DNA of 64,000 bases, from assembly GCF_947623445.1 (NCBI RefSeq), contig NC_135246.1, forward strand, positions 19,588,288 to 19,652,287, read 5' to 3'. The stretch comes from Clavelina lepadiformis (lineage: Eukaryota > Chordata > Ascidiacea > Aplousobranchia > Clavelinidae). Under the pieces are notes generated by a model. It was not told where the DNA came from. It saw only the letters and a program-made list of their open reading frames with translations, and searched no databases. Shown here in pieces: positions 23,001 to 32,186 of this stretch. The position numbers and the translations under genes were made by a program. Every line of letters starts with the position of its first letter. Positions within the stretch are counted from its first letter, which is position 1.

Positions 23001-26000
23001 GTAGCTTATTTGCAAGGTTTACCGGTGCATTTCTTATGTCCGCAATTATAACGTTTCTCAATGATGTCGATGTGAATGAAACCTGGTGCTGTTGTAGGAT
23101 GTAGGCTACGGGGCTAGGCCTACTCTAGGCTTCGCCTAAACGGTCTTTTACCTTCCTGTAGGCTAGGCTTGCCTATGTGTTGAACCTAGGGGCCTCTATT
23201 TTATGGGTGTGCTAGAAAATGTCGGTAATTTCTGTTATAACAACGACTCTTTTTAACATAGATCGTGATCTAAATTCCTGCCACAGCAATAATCCAACTC
23301 TCATTGCTTAATTCTTTTAATAAATTCTTCAAGTTTATTTAATACGGTGCTGATGCCGGAACTAACCCAAACCCGCAAAATTGTAACAAGAATGGAAACA
23401 CTGGTTAACGCCATTATCATTAATAAAAGCTGTTTGATTTTACTTGGAGTTTCATAACAGCAACCTCACCCTATACTTGTGGGCTTGTGCTGGACTGCTG
23501 GTGTCATGCTTAGTTAAATGATACAAGTGACTGTTTTACAGTTGCAAGTAGCCTAGTTTTGTTGCTTATAAATAATAATCTTTGTATGATGGATGTGGTG
23601 GATTTGAGTAATATATATACAACAATGAATATCAACTCTCAGCACAAAGACCTCATTCACGACGTGTCTTTTGATTTCTTTGGAAAGAGAATGGCGACGT
23701 GCTCGAGCGACCAAAGTGTCAAAATTTGGGATTTAAACGAGAACGAAGAATGGATTTGCACATCTTCGTGGAAAACTCACTCTGCTTCTGTATGGAAAGT
23801 CACTTGGGCGCATCCGGAATTTGGACAGGTTTTGGCGACTTGTTCGTTCGATCGAACAGTGGCTGTTTGGGAAGAATCCATCGTCGAAAATGCTTCATCA
23901 CAGCTCAATCATATCTGGATCAACAAAACAAATCTAGTAGACAGCCGAACTTCAGTTAAAGACGTTAAGTTTTCCCCAAAACATCTTGGTCTTCAACTTG
24001 CCTCTTGTTCTTCGAATGGAGTTGTCAGAATATACGAAGCGCCAGATCCAATGAATTTAACTCATTGGTCAATGCAACACGAACTCCTGTGCAAGATGTC
24101 ATGTAGTTGCATATCATGGAATCCATCTACTTATAGATATCATGCTCCAATGCTGGCAGTTGGTTGCGATGATCCCAGTAATTCAACTGGTGGAAAAGTT
24201 TTCATTTTTGAGTTCAGCTATGCACTGCGTGATTGGGTCAAAATAAAAATTATCATGACAATCACCGACCCTGTGAATAACGTTGCTTTTGCACCAAATA
24301 TGGGCAAAAAACATCATGTTTTGGCAATTGCTTCAGAAAAACTTTATATTTACAATTTAAACCCAAGACTAAACGGTGAACACAATCAAAGTTCATCCGA
24401 ACAAAGTGACATAAGTCTCCAGGAGGTGGCGCACTTTGCAGACCACAACTCCAAAGTCACTCGACTTTCGTGGAACGACTTCGGCACAATTTTGCTTTCA
24501 ACTGGTGATGATGGGAAGGTCTTCCTGTGGATGGCAAATTACATGGACATCTGGAAACAGGTCGGAACAATCAAAAATGATTCCTTGAACCAATTTGAGT
24601 TTGAATTAGTGAAAAATGTACCTTCAAGTGGAGAAACATCAGGACAGAAATCAAGCCGAATAAGCTTCAAACGATTCACCCAAACTCGTGGCCCTCCACC
24701 AGAAAAACCTTTAGAACCAGTTTATAAGGGGGCTTACTATTGATGCCTGCTAAGCCTTAAGATTATTTTGCCTTCTTCATAATATTGAAATATTTGTAAT
24801 TTGTTCACACAAACAGTCAAGACCACATTTTGGTTTATGGTGCAGTAACGATATTTACAGAATTTGAGTGATATTTCCATCTGTGTATGGTGTTTTGAAT
24901 ATTTAAACAAGATATTTTACAGCCTAAAACTCCCGTTTTCTTTAAATTATATTTATTAATACTGTGTAATATTATATGATTATCTTATGTTTGTTTTCAT
25001 AATATGCCAGTTCTAGATAGGAATTAGTTCAATGTTCTGTAACTGATTTGTTACATTTTCTTGTTTTCTTTTTTATTTTAACTTTGCGTCAATTGCAATG
25101 TATATATATTAATTATTGATTTCATTTTTTAACTATTTTTTTTATAGATGCAAGTTAGAATTCTATTATTTTCATCGCTTGAGATTAAGTAGACGTCGTG
25201 ATGTTGTGCACAAATGCATTGCAGTTGTCCTGCTCATATACTGTTCTAATTTTGATGTTTCAAACAACCATTTACTCGTTGTCCGTTTTTTTCAATTGTT
25301 TCTCTGTAAACTATATTACACCTGTGTGTATTGATGCCATGTCAGGCATAAAAATTCAATTCTAATTTGACATTACACAGGAAGAATTTTTATTACAAAT
25401 TTAAAGCTTTTGTCCATAACTATTGGGAATAAGATGGACATTGGACAACTGTTTTTAAAAAAAAGTTAAAGTAGGCCATGAAGAGAATATTTATCATGAT
25501 ACCAAAGTTGAAAAAGGATGTTGCCTGAAATCATGTTTCATTAATTGGTCATTGTTCCATTTAAAATATTTTGTTTGCAAGTGATTCAAAATGTTTGCAG
25601 AATGCCATTTAGTTTAATTATGTTTTCTATTTTCGTTTTTGTCACTGTTTAAGTTAGTATGGACATGATCTCTGCAGTTTCATTTGATATTAAACTCCAA
25701 CTGTTTCTATTTCAGTGATTTGTTTCTCATTCAGGTTTGTAGTCGCTTTGGTTTACTCGATAAACTGTTCTCTTGTACAAAATGGGTGATTCTTACGTGA
25801 ATAATACTTACACTGCCATGAGGATCAACTCTCAGCACAAAGACCTCATTCACGACGTGTCTTTTGATTTCTTTGGAAAGAGAATGGCAACGTGCTCGAG
25901 CGACCAAAGTGTCAAAGTTTGGGATTTAAACGAGAACGAGGAATGGATTTGCACATCTTCGTGGAAAACTCACTCTGCTTCTGTATGGAAAGTCACTTGG

Positions 26001-29000
26001 GCGCATCCGGAATTTGGACAGGTTTTGGCGACTTGTTCGTTCGATCGAACAGTGGCTGTTTGGGAAGAATCCATCGTCGAAAATGCTTCATCACAGCTAA
26101 ATCATATCTGGATCAACAAAACAAATCTAGTAGACAGCCGAACTTCAGTTAAAGACGTTAAGTTTTCCCCAAAGCATCTTGGTCTTCAACTTGCCTCTTG
26201 TTCTTCAAATGGAGTTGTCAGAATATACGAAGCGCCAGATCCAATGAATTTAACTCATTGGTCAATGCAGCACGAACTCCTGTGCAAGATGTCATGTAGT
26301 TGCATATCATGGAATCCATCTACTTATAGATATCATGCTCCAATGCTGGCAGTTGGTTGCGATGATCCCAGTAATTCAACTGGTGGAAAAGTTTTCATTT
26401 TTGAATATAATGACACCGAGCGAGATTGGGTCAAAGTTCAAATGATCATGAAAATCACTGACCCTGTGAATGACGTTGCTTTTGCACCAAATATGGGCAA
26501 AAAACATCATGTTTTGGCAATTGCTTCCAAAGATGTCCACATTTATAACTTAAACCCTGTCTCTGACGACCTTAACAATCAAAATTCAGCGGAACAGAGT
26601 GACTTGACTCTCCAGGAGGTGGCGCACTTCACAGACCACAACTCCAAAGTCACTCGACTTTCGTGGAACGACTTTGGCACAATTTTGCTTTCCACTGGTG
26701 ATGATGGAAAGGTCTTCCTGTGGATGGCAAATTACATGGACATCTGGAAACGGATCGGTATTGTCAAGGGCAAAGCTTCTGGGGGTTCCTCAATGAATCA
26801 CCACTCCGGTTTTGAGATTTCATCCCATAGAAATCAGCAGTACAATGGCAGAACCACATCACACGGCACGTCATCCCCGCGTCGTTGAGACGTAAATCAT
26901 AGACTGTTGGATTACTTGCCACCGTTTCCATGCTGTCATGTTCCCGCTACAGACTTAGCTGTGACAGCTCAAAAGAAATTTTTGTGTGTTTTGAAACCGT
27001 ATGTGCTCTTTTGCCAAAGACATTACGTACATGTCTACCTAACTGGCCATAAATTTTCGTTTATATCAGGTGCATCAAAGTCTTAGTTGCGAGCAATGGT
27101 TTGAATCTCTATTTTTAAAGCTATTATGAACTGAATCATCACATTGCACTGGATTTTCTATGTTGGACGCAGTCTCACGTAACTATTTTCTGCCTTAAAT
27201 GCTCCAAAACTTTTTACTTGAAGTATGGGACGAGTTGTTGTAATGAAGAGTTGAAAGTTTGAACTTACCAAAGTTTCATTGAGTCAATTTACTTTTGTAG
27301 TTTTATGACGACGAAACTGAAGTTTGCTTAATAATAAATTGAGATTTATATACTTCATGCGAGCTTTGTTCTTATACCACAGCGGTTCCCAAACTTTTTT
27401 GAGCGCGACCCAAATCCGAGTTTGGTGAACATCTCACGGCCCAAGCTCCAGTATTTTAACACGAACTGGTTTAACGATTGTATGGATGATTTTTTGTATT
27501 AGTTTAAATTGCTAAGTTCGTTTGCAATGTTAGCAATCTACTCTTTTCTCAAGTAGCTATGGGCCTACGCTACAGACATACATAGCAGGGGTAATTTGAT
27601 CCATTCACTATGGAGTATGGAACAATGTATTTTATTACAAACGTAGGTTTGCATCGCCTTGGTGCGACCCATTCTTTGACTCTTCGCAACCCATACTTTG
27701 GGAACCACTGTTATACCACATACAAAAGCGGCATTTTAACCGGCGAAAAGCTTTTGTTTTTGTATAATGGAGAAACATGGAAGCCAGGATAATCATAAAC
27801 GTTTGATTATTTTGGGGAATATTTTGTGCGCCTGCTTCCTAAAAATTGTTAATGGATTTTTGTGTTTTGTTTTACTAATCAAGTATCAAATAAAATGGTG
27901 TCATGTTTTCTTAAAGATCTTAGTGCTTGGTGTAGTTCGTTATTCGATAAAATCTGTTTTATTTCAGGAATTAGCCAATCATCGCTCAGGATTTTTGCCA
28001 AATACCTCGGTTATTCCAGAATTGCAGCTCTTTGATGCAATCCTTATATGGGAAGCCCACGTGAGTGTTTCTTGAAAAGGATGAAAGGAGATATTTCTTG
28101 CATTCGTTGTTTATTGAAGAAAGAGTATTTTTGTGATTAGAATCACCCAGACAGAAAGGATTCTGCTTTAAAACTTCTCAAATGTGTTCATTACCAGAAG
28201 ATTCCGCAATCAACATTGTCTGGATATGTGCTGACTCATGATATTGTTAACAAGGACAAAGAACTGCTGTGTAAGCAACACAACCTTGGCGGTGAATCGC
28301 AATTTGCATTGTCCACCCTACATCAAGCAAGATTTATTCCATAGAAATCTCAATTACATGTTTCCAGGTATCATTGAGTCAATCCTCGGAGTCGACAAGA
28401 AGCGCATTCTTCGTAGGTTGAAGGAAAAACATAATCCTTCCACCCATCAGCTAGCCGGCGGTGACCATGGCGACGGCGTCGCTGTTACTCGTCCGGCAGT
28501 TTTGGTCACTGGAGGGAGACTGTATGACCAGCTCACAGCCCAGGTAAGATGAACGAGGTTACAACTTTATCGGCGGTTTTTGGGTAGTTTGCTGATATTT
28601 TTTCAAATTATCAGAATTATTTTCAGGACAATATATCTGCATTGTATGTATAATCCACGTGTGGCGTCTAGTTCATGTTTTTAAACGCTGATTTTAAGAT
28701 CCAAGAACTTAATCCAAAAGACGGAAGTTGGAAGGAAATCACACGGATGCCCGTGACGCTTTCCCACCACTCGGTGGCGGTGAAGAACAACGTCTTGTAC
28801 GTGGCGGGCGGAGAGGACACGGCGATGGCCGGAGTGAGAGCTCTAACGTCGATGTGGAGTTACGACCCGTCAAAGAACGAATGGGAAACTCTGCCCGACA
28901 TGCTCCACGGCAGGTTGGATTTTTTATCAAATTACCGTCGACGACTCGTTGTCACTTGACAGTGTGGTGTCAAGTAGAGTCGTTGATGCTGCTGTATTAG

Positions 29001-30237
29001 AATACCCTCACAGTGAACAAAGTCTTTTACGGACTTAAACTTATCTTTTTGTATTCTCTGCTAGACACACATGTCTAGAACACTAGAAACAAAGCAGATA
29101 ATACCTTTAGTTTTCTTCTTTTTAGCTTTGTAAATTGTTTGTAAGCTTCAATTTTTGTTTTAGAGCTTTCTTCTGTTTCGCTTCACTAAATGAACACTTG
29201 ATTGCTGTTGGAGGAAAGAGCAGCAAAGTGATTCGAACGTCAGTCGAGAAGTATTGTATTCTGTCCAGAAGGTAAGCAGTTGACATGTCGTGATGTCCTA
29301 CATTTCGCTGCACAGGGTCTTTAAAATGTCTTGACAAAAATGCTCGCATACGGCTGTACATCTAAACTCTGGCATGGATAAATTTTTAGTATATGCTGTC
29401 AGTAGTTGGCATTCCTACATGTCTAGAGACTAGGGCGTCCTGTACAAGGCAATGGACCTTCTGCACCTGACTCGTTTTATGCTTTGAACCAGGTGGGAAT
29501 TTTCGCATTGTCTGAAGCAACCACGTTTCGCACACGCCGGTTGCGTGTACAAACATCACCTCTACGTCACTGGCGGTGTTGTTAAGAAGTCATCGAAGGT
29601 CGATACCATGAGGTTGTTTATAGTCGATTGTCCTTTGTGACGCTTTCGTTTTCACTTGTTTAGCTTGCTTTCTGATTCATAAACAGGTACAACTTGGACG
29701 CCAACCAGTGGCAGAATTTAGCGCCGATGCGATGCGCTAGGAGTCGCCACTGCATGGCGTATGTCCGGGATCGTATGTACGTTTTCGGCGGGGAGAGCGA
29801 GTCTCAGGGGGTCTGCCAACCTGTCAATATCGCCCTCGAGTGTTACACCCCGCTGTGTGATCAGTGGCACAAGGTGGCGCAAAAGGTTCCATTCCAGGTA
29901 TATTTAAGTTTCCGAAGTGTGGTTTTAGCCTAACACGGAACACGTCTTTTTCTATATAACTTTGTGATGTATGAATTATGCTATACAGTGATTCGAGCCA
30001 CGCGTCAGAGTAAATCTTTGAATCCTATTCTTGTGTCCTTTCCATCAGAGCGACATCGAATGCGGATGTGCCGAACACGGGGATCAGATCTTCCTTATCG
30101 GGGGATGTCGCGCTAATCTCGCCGATCATCGTCTCGACGTCGCGAGCTACGATCCAGAGACTGACACGTGGACGCCGCGCAACAAACTTCCCAGAAGACT
30201 TCGTGGAACCGCCTGTGCCGTGCTTGCCCTCAGATGA
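17064..30237 (+). CDS. KLHL-type BTB-BACK-kelch protein with 9.6-kb gene-bearing intron
   Basis: Probable substrate adaptor of a Cullin-3 ubiquitin ligase. Exons: 17064-17067 (ATGG, proposed), 17291-17455, 17570-17671, 17751-17997, 18213-18366, 27968-28060, 28141-28270, 28368-28543, 28699-28913, 29164-29271, 29493-29612, 29687-29897, 30049-30237; about 637 aa, all in phase. The BTB domain shows [16 protein letters not shown] and [12 protein letters not shown]; it reaches BACK at [10 protein letters not shown], which continues after the big intron as ELANHRSG and [10 protein letters not shown]. The C-terminus has kelch repeats (LYVAGG, LIAVGG, LYVTGG, MYVFGG, FLIGG). The break falls inside BACK, so the two halves are one gene, not neighbours. 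The start is the weakest part: ATG-G before a strong GTAAGG donor gives the right phase, but a 5' exon further upstream is possible. I cannot name the KLHL subfamily. Confidence 0.85.
18510..21880. repeat. tandem array of ~1.33-kb units inside the KLHL intron
   Basis: The block around GGATCATTTCTATAGTATG recurs at about 18591, 19921 and 21243, giving spacings of 1330 and 1322 bp. Units 1 and 2 (about 18510-19845 and 19846-21165) are full length and highly similar. The third (to about 21880) has lost most of its middle but keeps the unit end (AAGGTTGTGCACC, GTCGGTTAA). Both full units hold overlapping open frames of about 145 and 70-90 aa whose sequence matches nothing I know; I treat them as repeat-borne, not genes. 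Confidence 0.85.
21886..22439 (-). mobile_element. hAT-type MITE, copy 2 (inverted, extended end)
   Basis: Inverted and nearly identical to the element at 12719-13199 through 22382. The immediate flank there is only a poor duplication. The perfect 8-bp duplication CTGTAATA is instead at 21878-21885 and 22440-22447, after a further 57 bp that also ends in CACCCCTG. The transposed unit therefore seems to be 554 bp, including AT-rich sequence beyond the usual terminus. Confidence 0.88.
23586..24743 (+). CDS. SEH1L: SEH1 WD40 nucleoporin, copy A, intronless
   Basis: A beta-propeller protein of the Nup107-160 (Y) nuclear-pore complex, also a GATOR2 subunit in mTORC1 nutrient signalling. The product is 385 aa from the ATG at 23586 (human SEH1 is 360). 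Family-diagnostic blocks are [77 protein letters not shown] and [20 protein letters not shown]. The blades look whole. The C-terminal ~55 residues differ completely from copy B and end KGAYY. The gene is intronless, lies in the big intron of the KLHL gene on the same strand, and has acceptor-like AG sites upstream (for example TTTCATAACAG near 23460). A processed origin followed by local duplication is likely. It appears functional. Confidence 0.95.
   Translation: MMDVVDLSNIYTTMNINSQHKDLIHDVSFDFFGKRMATCSSDQSVKIWDLNENEEWICTSSWKTHSASVWKVTWAHPEFGQVLATCSFDRTVAVWEESIVENASSQLNHIWINKTNLVDSRTSVKDVKFSPKHLGLQLASCSSNGVVRIYEAPDPMNLTHWSMQHELLCKMSCSCISWNPSTYRYHAPMLAVGCDDPSNSTGGKVFIFEFSYALRDWVKIKIIMTITDPVNNVAFAPNMGKKHHVLAIASEKLYIYNLNPRLNGEHNQSSSEQSDISLQEVAHFADHNSKVTRLSWNDFGTILLSTGDDGKVFLWMANYMDIWKQVGTIKNDSLNQFEFELVKNVPSSGETSGQKSSRISFKRFTQTRGPPPEKPLEPVYKGAYY
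25782..26888 (+). CDS. SEH1L: SEH1 WD40 nucleoporin, copy B, intronless
   Basis: Second complete SEH1 gene, 368 aa, starting [18 protein letters not shown]. The propeller is the same as in copy A, and residues ~20-215 are almost identical at DNA level, including third positions. From [14 protein letters not shown] onward the copies diverge, then become near-identical again around the WD block ending MANYMDIWK. The C-terminal tail is Ser/Gly/His-rich and ends SSPRR, closer in style to vertebrate SEH1 tails. Copy B keeps FEYN and [11 protein letters not shown], closer to the vertebrate form than copy A, so B may be the conserved copy and A the derived one. It lies about 1 kb downstream of copy A in the same KLHL intron. 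Acceptor-like sequences ending TTTCAG and TTCAG precede the ATG. Confidence 0.95.
   Translation: MGDSYVNNTYTAMRINSQHKDLIHDVSFDFFGKRMATCSSDQSVKVWDLNENEEWICTSSWKTHSASVWKVTWAHPEFGQVLATCSFDRTVAVWEESIVENASSQLNHIWINKTNLVDSRTSVKDVKFSPKHLGLQLASCSSNGVVRIYEAPDPMNLTHWSMQHELLCKMSCSCISWNPSTYRYHAPMLAVGCDDPSNSTGGKVFIFEYNDTERDWVKVQMIMKITDPVNDVAFAPNMGKKHHVLAIASKDVHIYNLNPVSDDLNNQNSAEQSDLTLQEVAHFTDHNSKVTRLSWNDFGTILLSTGDDGKVFLWMANYMDIWKRIGIVKGKASGGSSMNHHSGFEISSHRNQQYNGRTTSHGTSSPRR
27333..27338 (+). promoter_or_regulatory. candidate polyadenylation signal AATAAA, SEH1 copy B
   Basis: AATAAA about 445 bp after the copy B stop, in AT-rich sequence and before the hAT element at 27380. It is the first canonical hexamer I noticed. 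It matters because a signal here lies inside the KLHL intron and must be ignored by the host transcript. Confidence 0.35.
27380..27710. mobile_element. hAT-type MITE with CAGTGGTTCCCAAACTTT-like ends
   Basis: A 331-bp element. The left end is CAGCGGTTCCCAAACTTT and the right end is the complement of CAGTGGTTCCCAAAGTA. It is flanked by the perfect 8-bp duplication TTATACCA (27372-27379 and 27711-27718). CAGTGGTTCCCAAAC is a classic hAT (Charlie/Zaphod-like) terminus, so this is a different family from the 12719 and 21886 pair. It has no coding capacity and sits about 260 bp before KLHL exon 27968-28060. Confidence 0.9.
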
Positions 30238-30296
30238 ACTATGACGTCACTCGCTTTGATAGTATATTTTTCGACTTTAAAACGTTATATGTATAA

Positions 30297-30302
30297 AATA
30301 AA
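30297..30302 (+). promoter_or_regulatory. candidate polyadenylation signal, KLHL gene
   Basis: AATAAA 60 bp downstream of the KLHL stop codon in GTATAAAATAAAACC. Good spacing for a short 3' UTR. Confidence 0.5.
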
Positions 30303-30539
30303 ACCGAACGAACCGAACCGGTACATTTAAGAAATTTGGACCTTTGCGAATTATAAAGTGTCTTGAGCGTTGAACGACGACTAAGCTTTGACAAAGTCCA
30401 AAACATCGCTAAAGTCGTGATTGCGTATAATGCTACTGACTCGAGTCGCTGGACATTTCAAACGGAGACCTCTTTCTTCGCTTGCCTTCCTCCTTCGTCG
30501 AATGAAGTAGGCCTACATGGGGGCGGCTTTTCGGTGTTG

Positions 30540-30765
30540 TATTGTGACGTGGGCTGGAACTATCTGTGACGTCAGTTGTCGGGACAATGACATGGTCTTT
30601 TAACCCTTGACCCTTCGATCTTTCTTGCTCGTGATGCAGAGCTTCATTTTCACTACTCCACAAGTTCTGCGAAGAAAAAATACTTAAACCACGCGCGGAA
30701 TCGAACCCATAACCTGCTTTCCAAGTAGTTAAAGCTGTTGGCTGTCTGTAATATTTGCGATACAA
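30540..30765 (-). repeat. tRNA-like sequence in a segment duplicated at 31.9-32.1 kb
   Basis: On the minus strand both copies (here and about 31888-32110) contain GGGTTCGATTCCGCGCGTGG, a good B box and 3' arm, preceded by a poor A-box-like region. No clover-leaf closes: the 5' arm does not pair with CGCGTGG. I read them as a tRNA fossil or SINE head carried along in a local duplication. Confidence 0.4.
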
Positions 30766-30773
30766 TGTATTAA

Positions 30774-31226
30774 AGGAGGCGTCAAACGCTTAAAGCGTTT
30801 TCTTACGAATACATCTTTATGAATTTGTTGGACGCCTGACGTAGGGCTTTAAAAAACTTATTTAGACCAATCAGAATGCAGCATGGTTGGGGTTGTTTTC
30901 TAGCCTGGGAATTACCCTAGCAGTTTGGCGCGCTTCAATGTTCCAGGTCGCGTGCAAAATTTGGCTAAATATTAGAATGAAAGTAGCTAAAATTGGTTTT
31001 TTTACATCAAAAATTCTAGTTCTTTTTTTGCACCTCTGTAAAAAAAGTTTGAATCATGGTTTTTTAATGGCATTATATGGAATAGTAGTCCAAAGCATAC
31101 TAAATTGACATGCAAAATTTCAGAGAGCCCCATGGAGGATTTTTCGAATAGTCAGTTTATTAGTAAATACACTGTATAATAAAACAAACAAAAATTTTAT
31201 GGTAATTTTTGGTGTTTGACGCCTAC
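30774..31226. mobile_element. piggyBac-like MITE with TTAA target duplication
   Basis: A 453-bp element with inverted ends (left AGGAGGCGTCAAAC, right the complement of GTAGGCGTCAAACAC) flanked by TTAA on both sides (30770-30773 and 31227-31230). TTAA duplication is the mark of piggyBac transposition. It has no transposase; the open frame at 30887-31108 is short and unremarkable. Confidence 0.75.
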
Positions 31227-31257
31227 TTAATGTACCTGACCAAAACACCAACTCATA

Positions 31258-32110
31258 TAACGATGACCACCATCGCCCTCAACTGTTCCACACCATTGTA
31301 TAATCAGTGACACAAGGTGGCGTAAACTTTTCTATCCACGCTGTCCAATTTGGTGCAGCGCATAAATCCGAATCGTATATAAGTCAGTATAGTAGTACGC
31401 GCTAGCACTTAAATAAATGTTTTTATATTTTGATTTTATCATTGTTTTTTTGGGCTGGACACCGCGCAGCAAACTTTCGAGGAGACTTTGTGGAGCCTGC
31501 GCCGTGCTTGACCTCAGATGAACTATGACGTCACTCGCTTTGATAGTATATTTTTCGACATGTATACGTCATATACGGAAAAATACAACGCTATGGAGGA
31601 ACACTGAAGGACGGAATTAATTCTCACAATTGTCTTCTTATTACGTATTTGAAGACTTGTGACCTGTAAAACGGGTTTGAGACAAAGACATATCGCAAAT
31701 GCAATGACATGCTGTACTAAGACACTATCTCAGTACAGTTCGTATATGCTACAATGCTACATGGTTCAAAATATCTTCCGCTCTCACTAACTCATATTAC
31801 TAGAAATTTCAAAAAAAAAATCTCGTTCTCATGGCTTCCGCCTTCCGTGAAGGAAGTTATTGGCGTCTACTTTTTAGGCGTTCCATTATGACGTGCATTG
31901 AAACTGTCGGTGACGTCATTCATCGGAACAGTGAGATGGTCCTTTGACCCTTGACTCTTCGATCTTTCTTGACTCTTGCTCGTGATGCGGAGCTTCTTTT
32001 TCACCTTGCCACATGTTCTGCGAAGAAAAGAAACTTTAACCACGCGCGGAATCGAACCCGGAAACGCTGGATACCGTTTCCTATACTATAAGTTAAGGTT
32101 GTTGGTTGTT
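31258..32110 (+). pseudogene. decayed partial duplicate of the KLHL 3' end
   Basis: 31262-31330 resembles the end of KLHL exon 29687-29897 (ATCGCCCTC, then CAAGGTGGCG). 31452-31590 resembles the end of the last exon plus 3' UTR, sharing CAGATGAACTATGACGTCAC and TTTGATAGTATATTTTTCGA. 31840-32110 resembles the downstream flank at 30470-30740, including the tRNA-like block. The first part of the last exon (equivalent to 30049-30163) is missing and reading frames are not kept. It is a truncated tandem duplicate lying between the parent and the first GPCR. Confidence 0.8.
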
Positions 32111-32186
32111 TCCTAGCTTCAAGTTGAAACCATCGCTGTCTGAGATTGTAAATGGAGTTTAAACCATCCCGCTAACTTCGAATAAC

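Noticed and set aside
23699-23959. 86-aa frame repeated at 25892-26152
   Set aside because: Alternate frame of the SEH1 coding sequence.
30680-30765. tRNA gene on the minus strand
   Set aside because: Good B box but no A box or acceptor-stem pairing; the second copy near 32040 shows it is part of a duplicated repeat.
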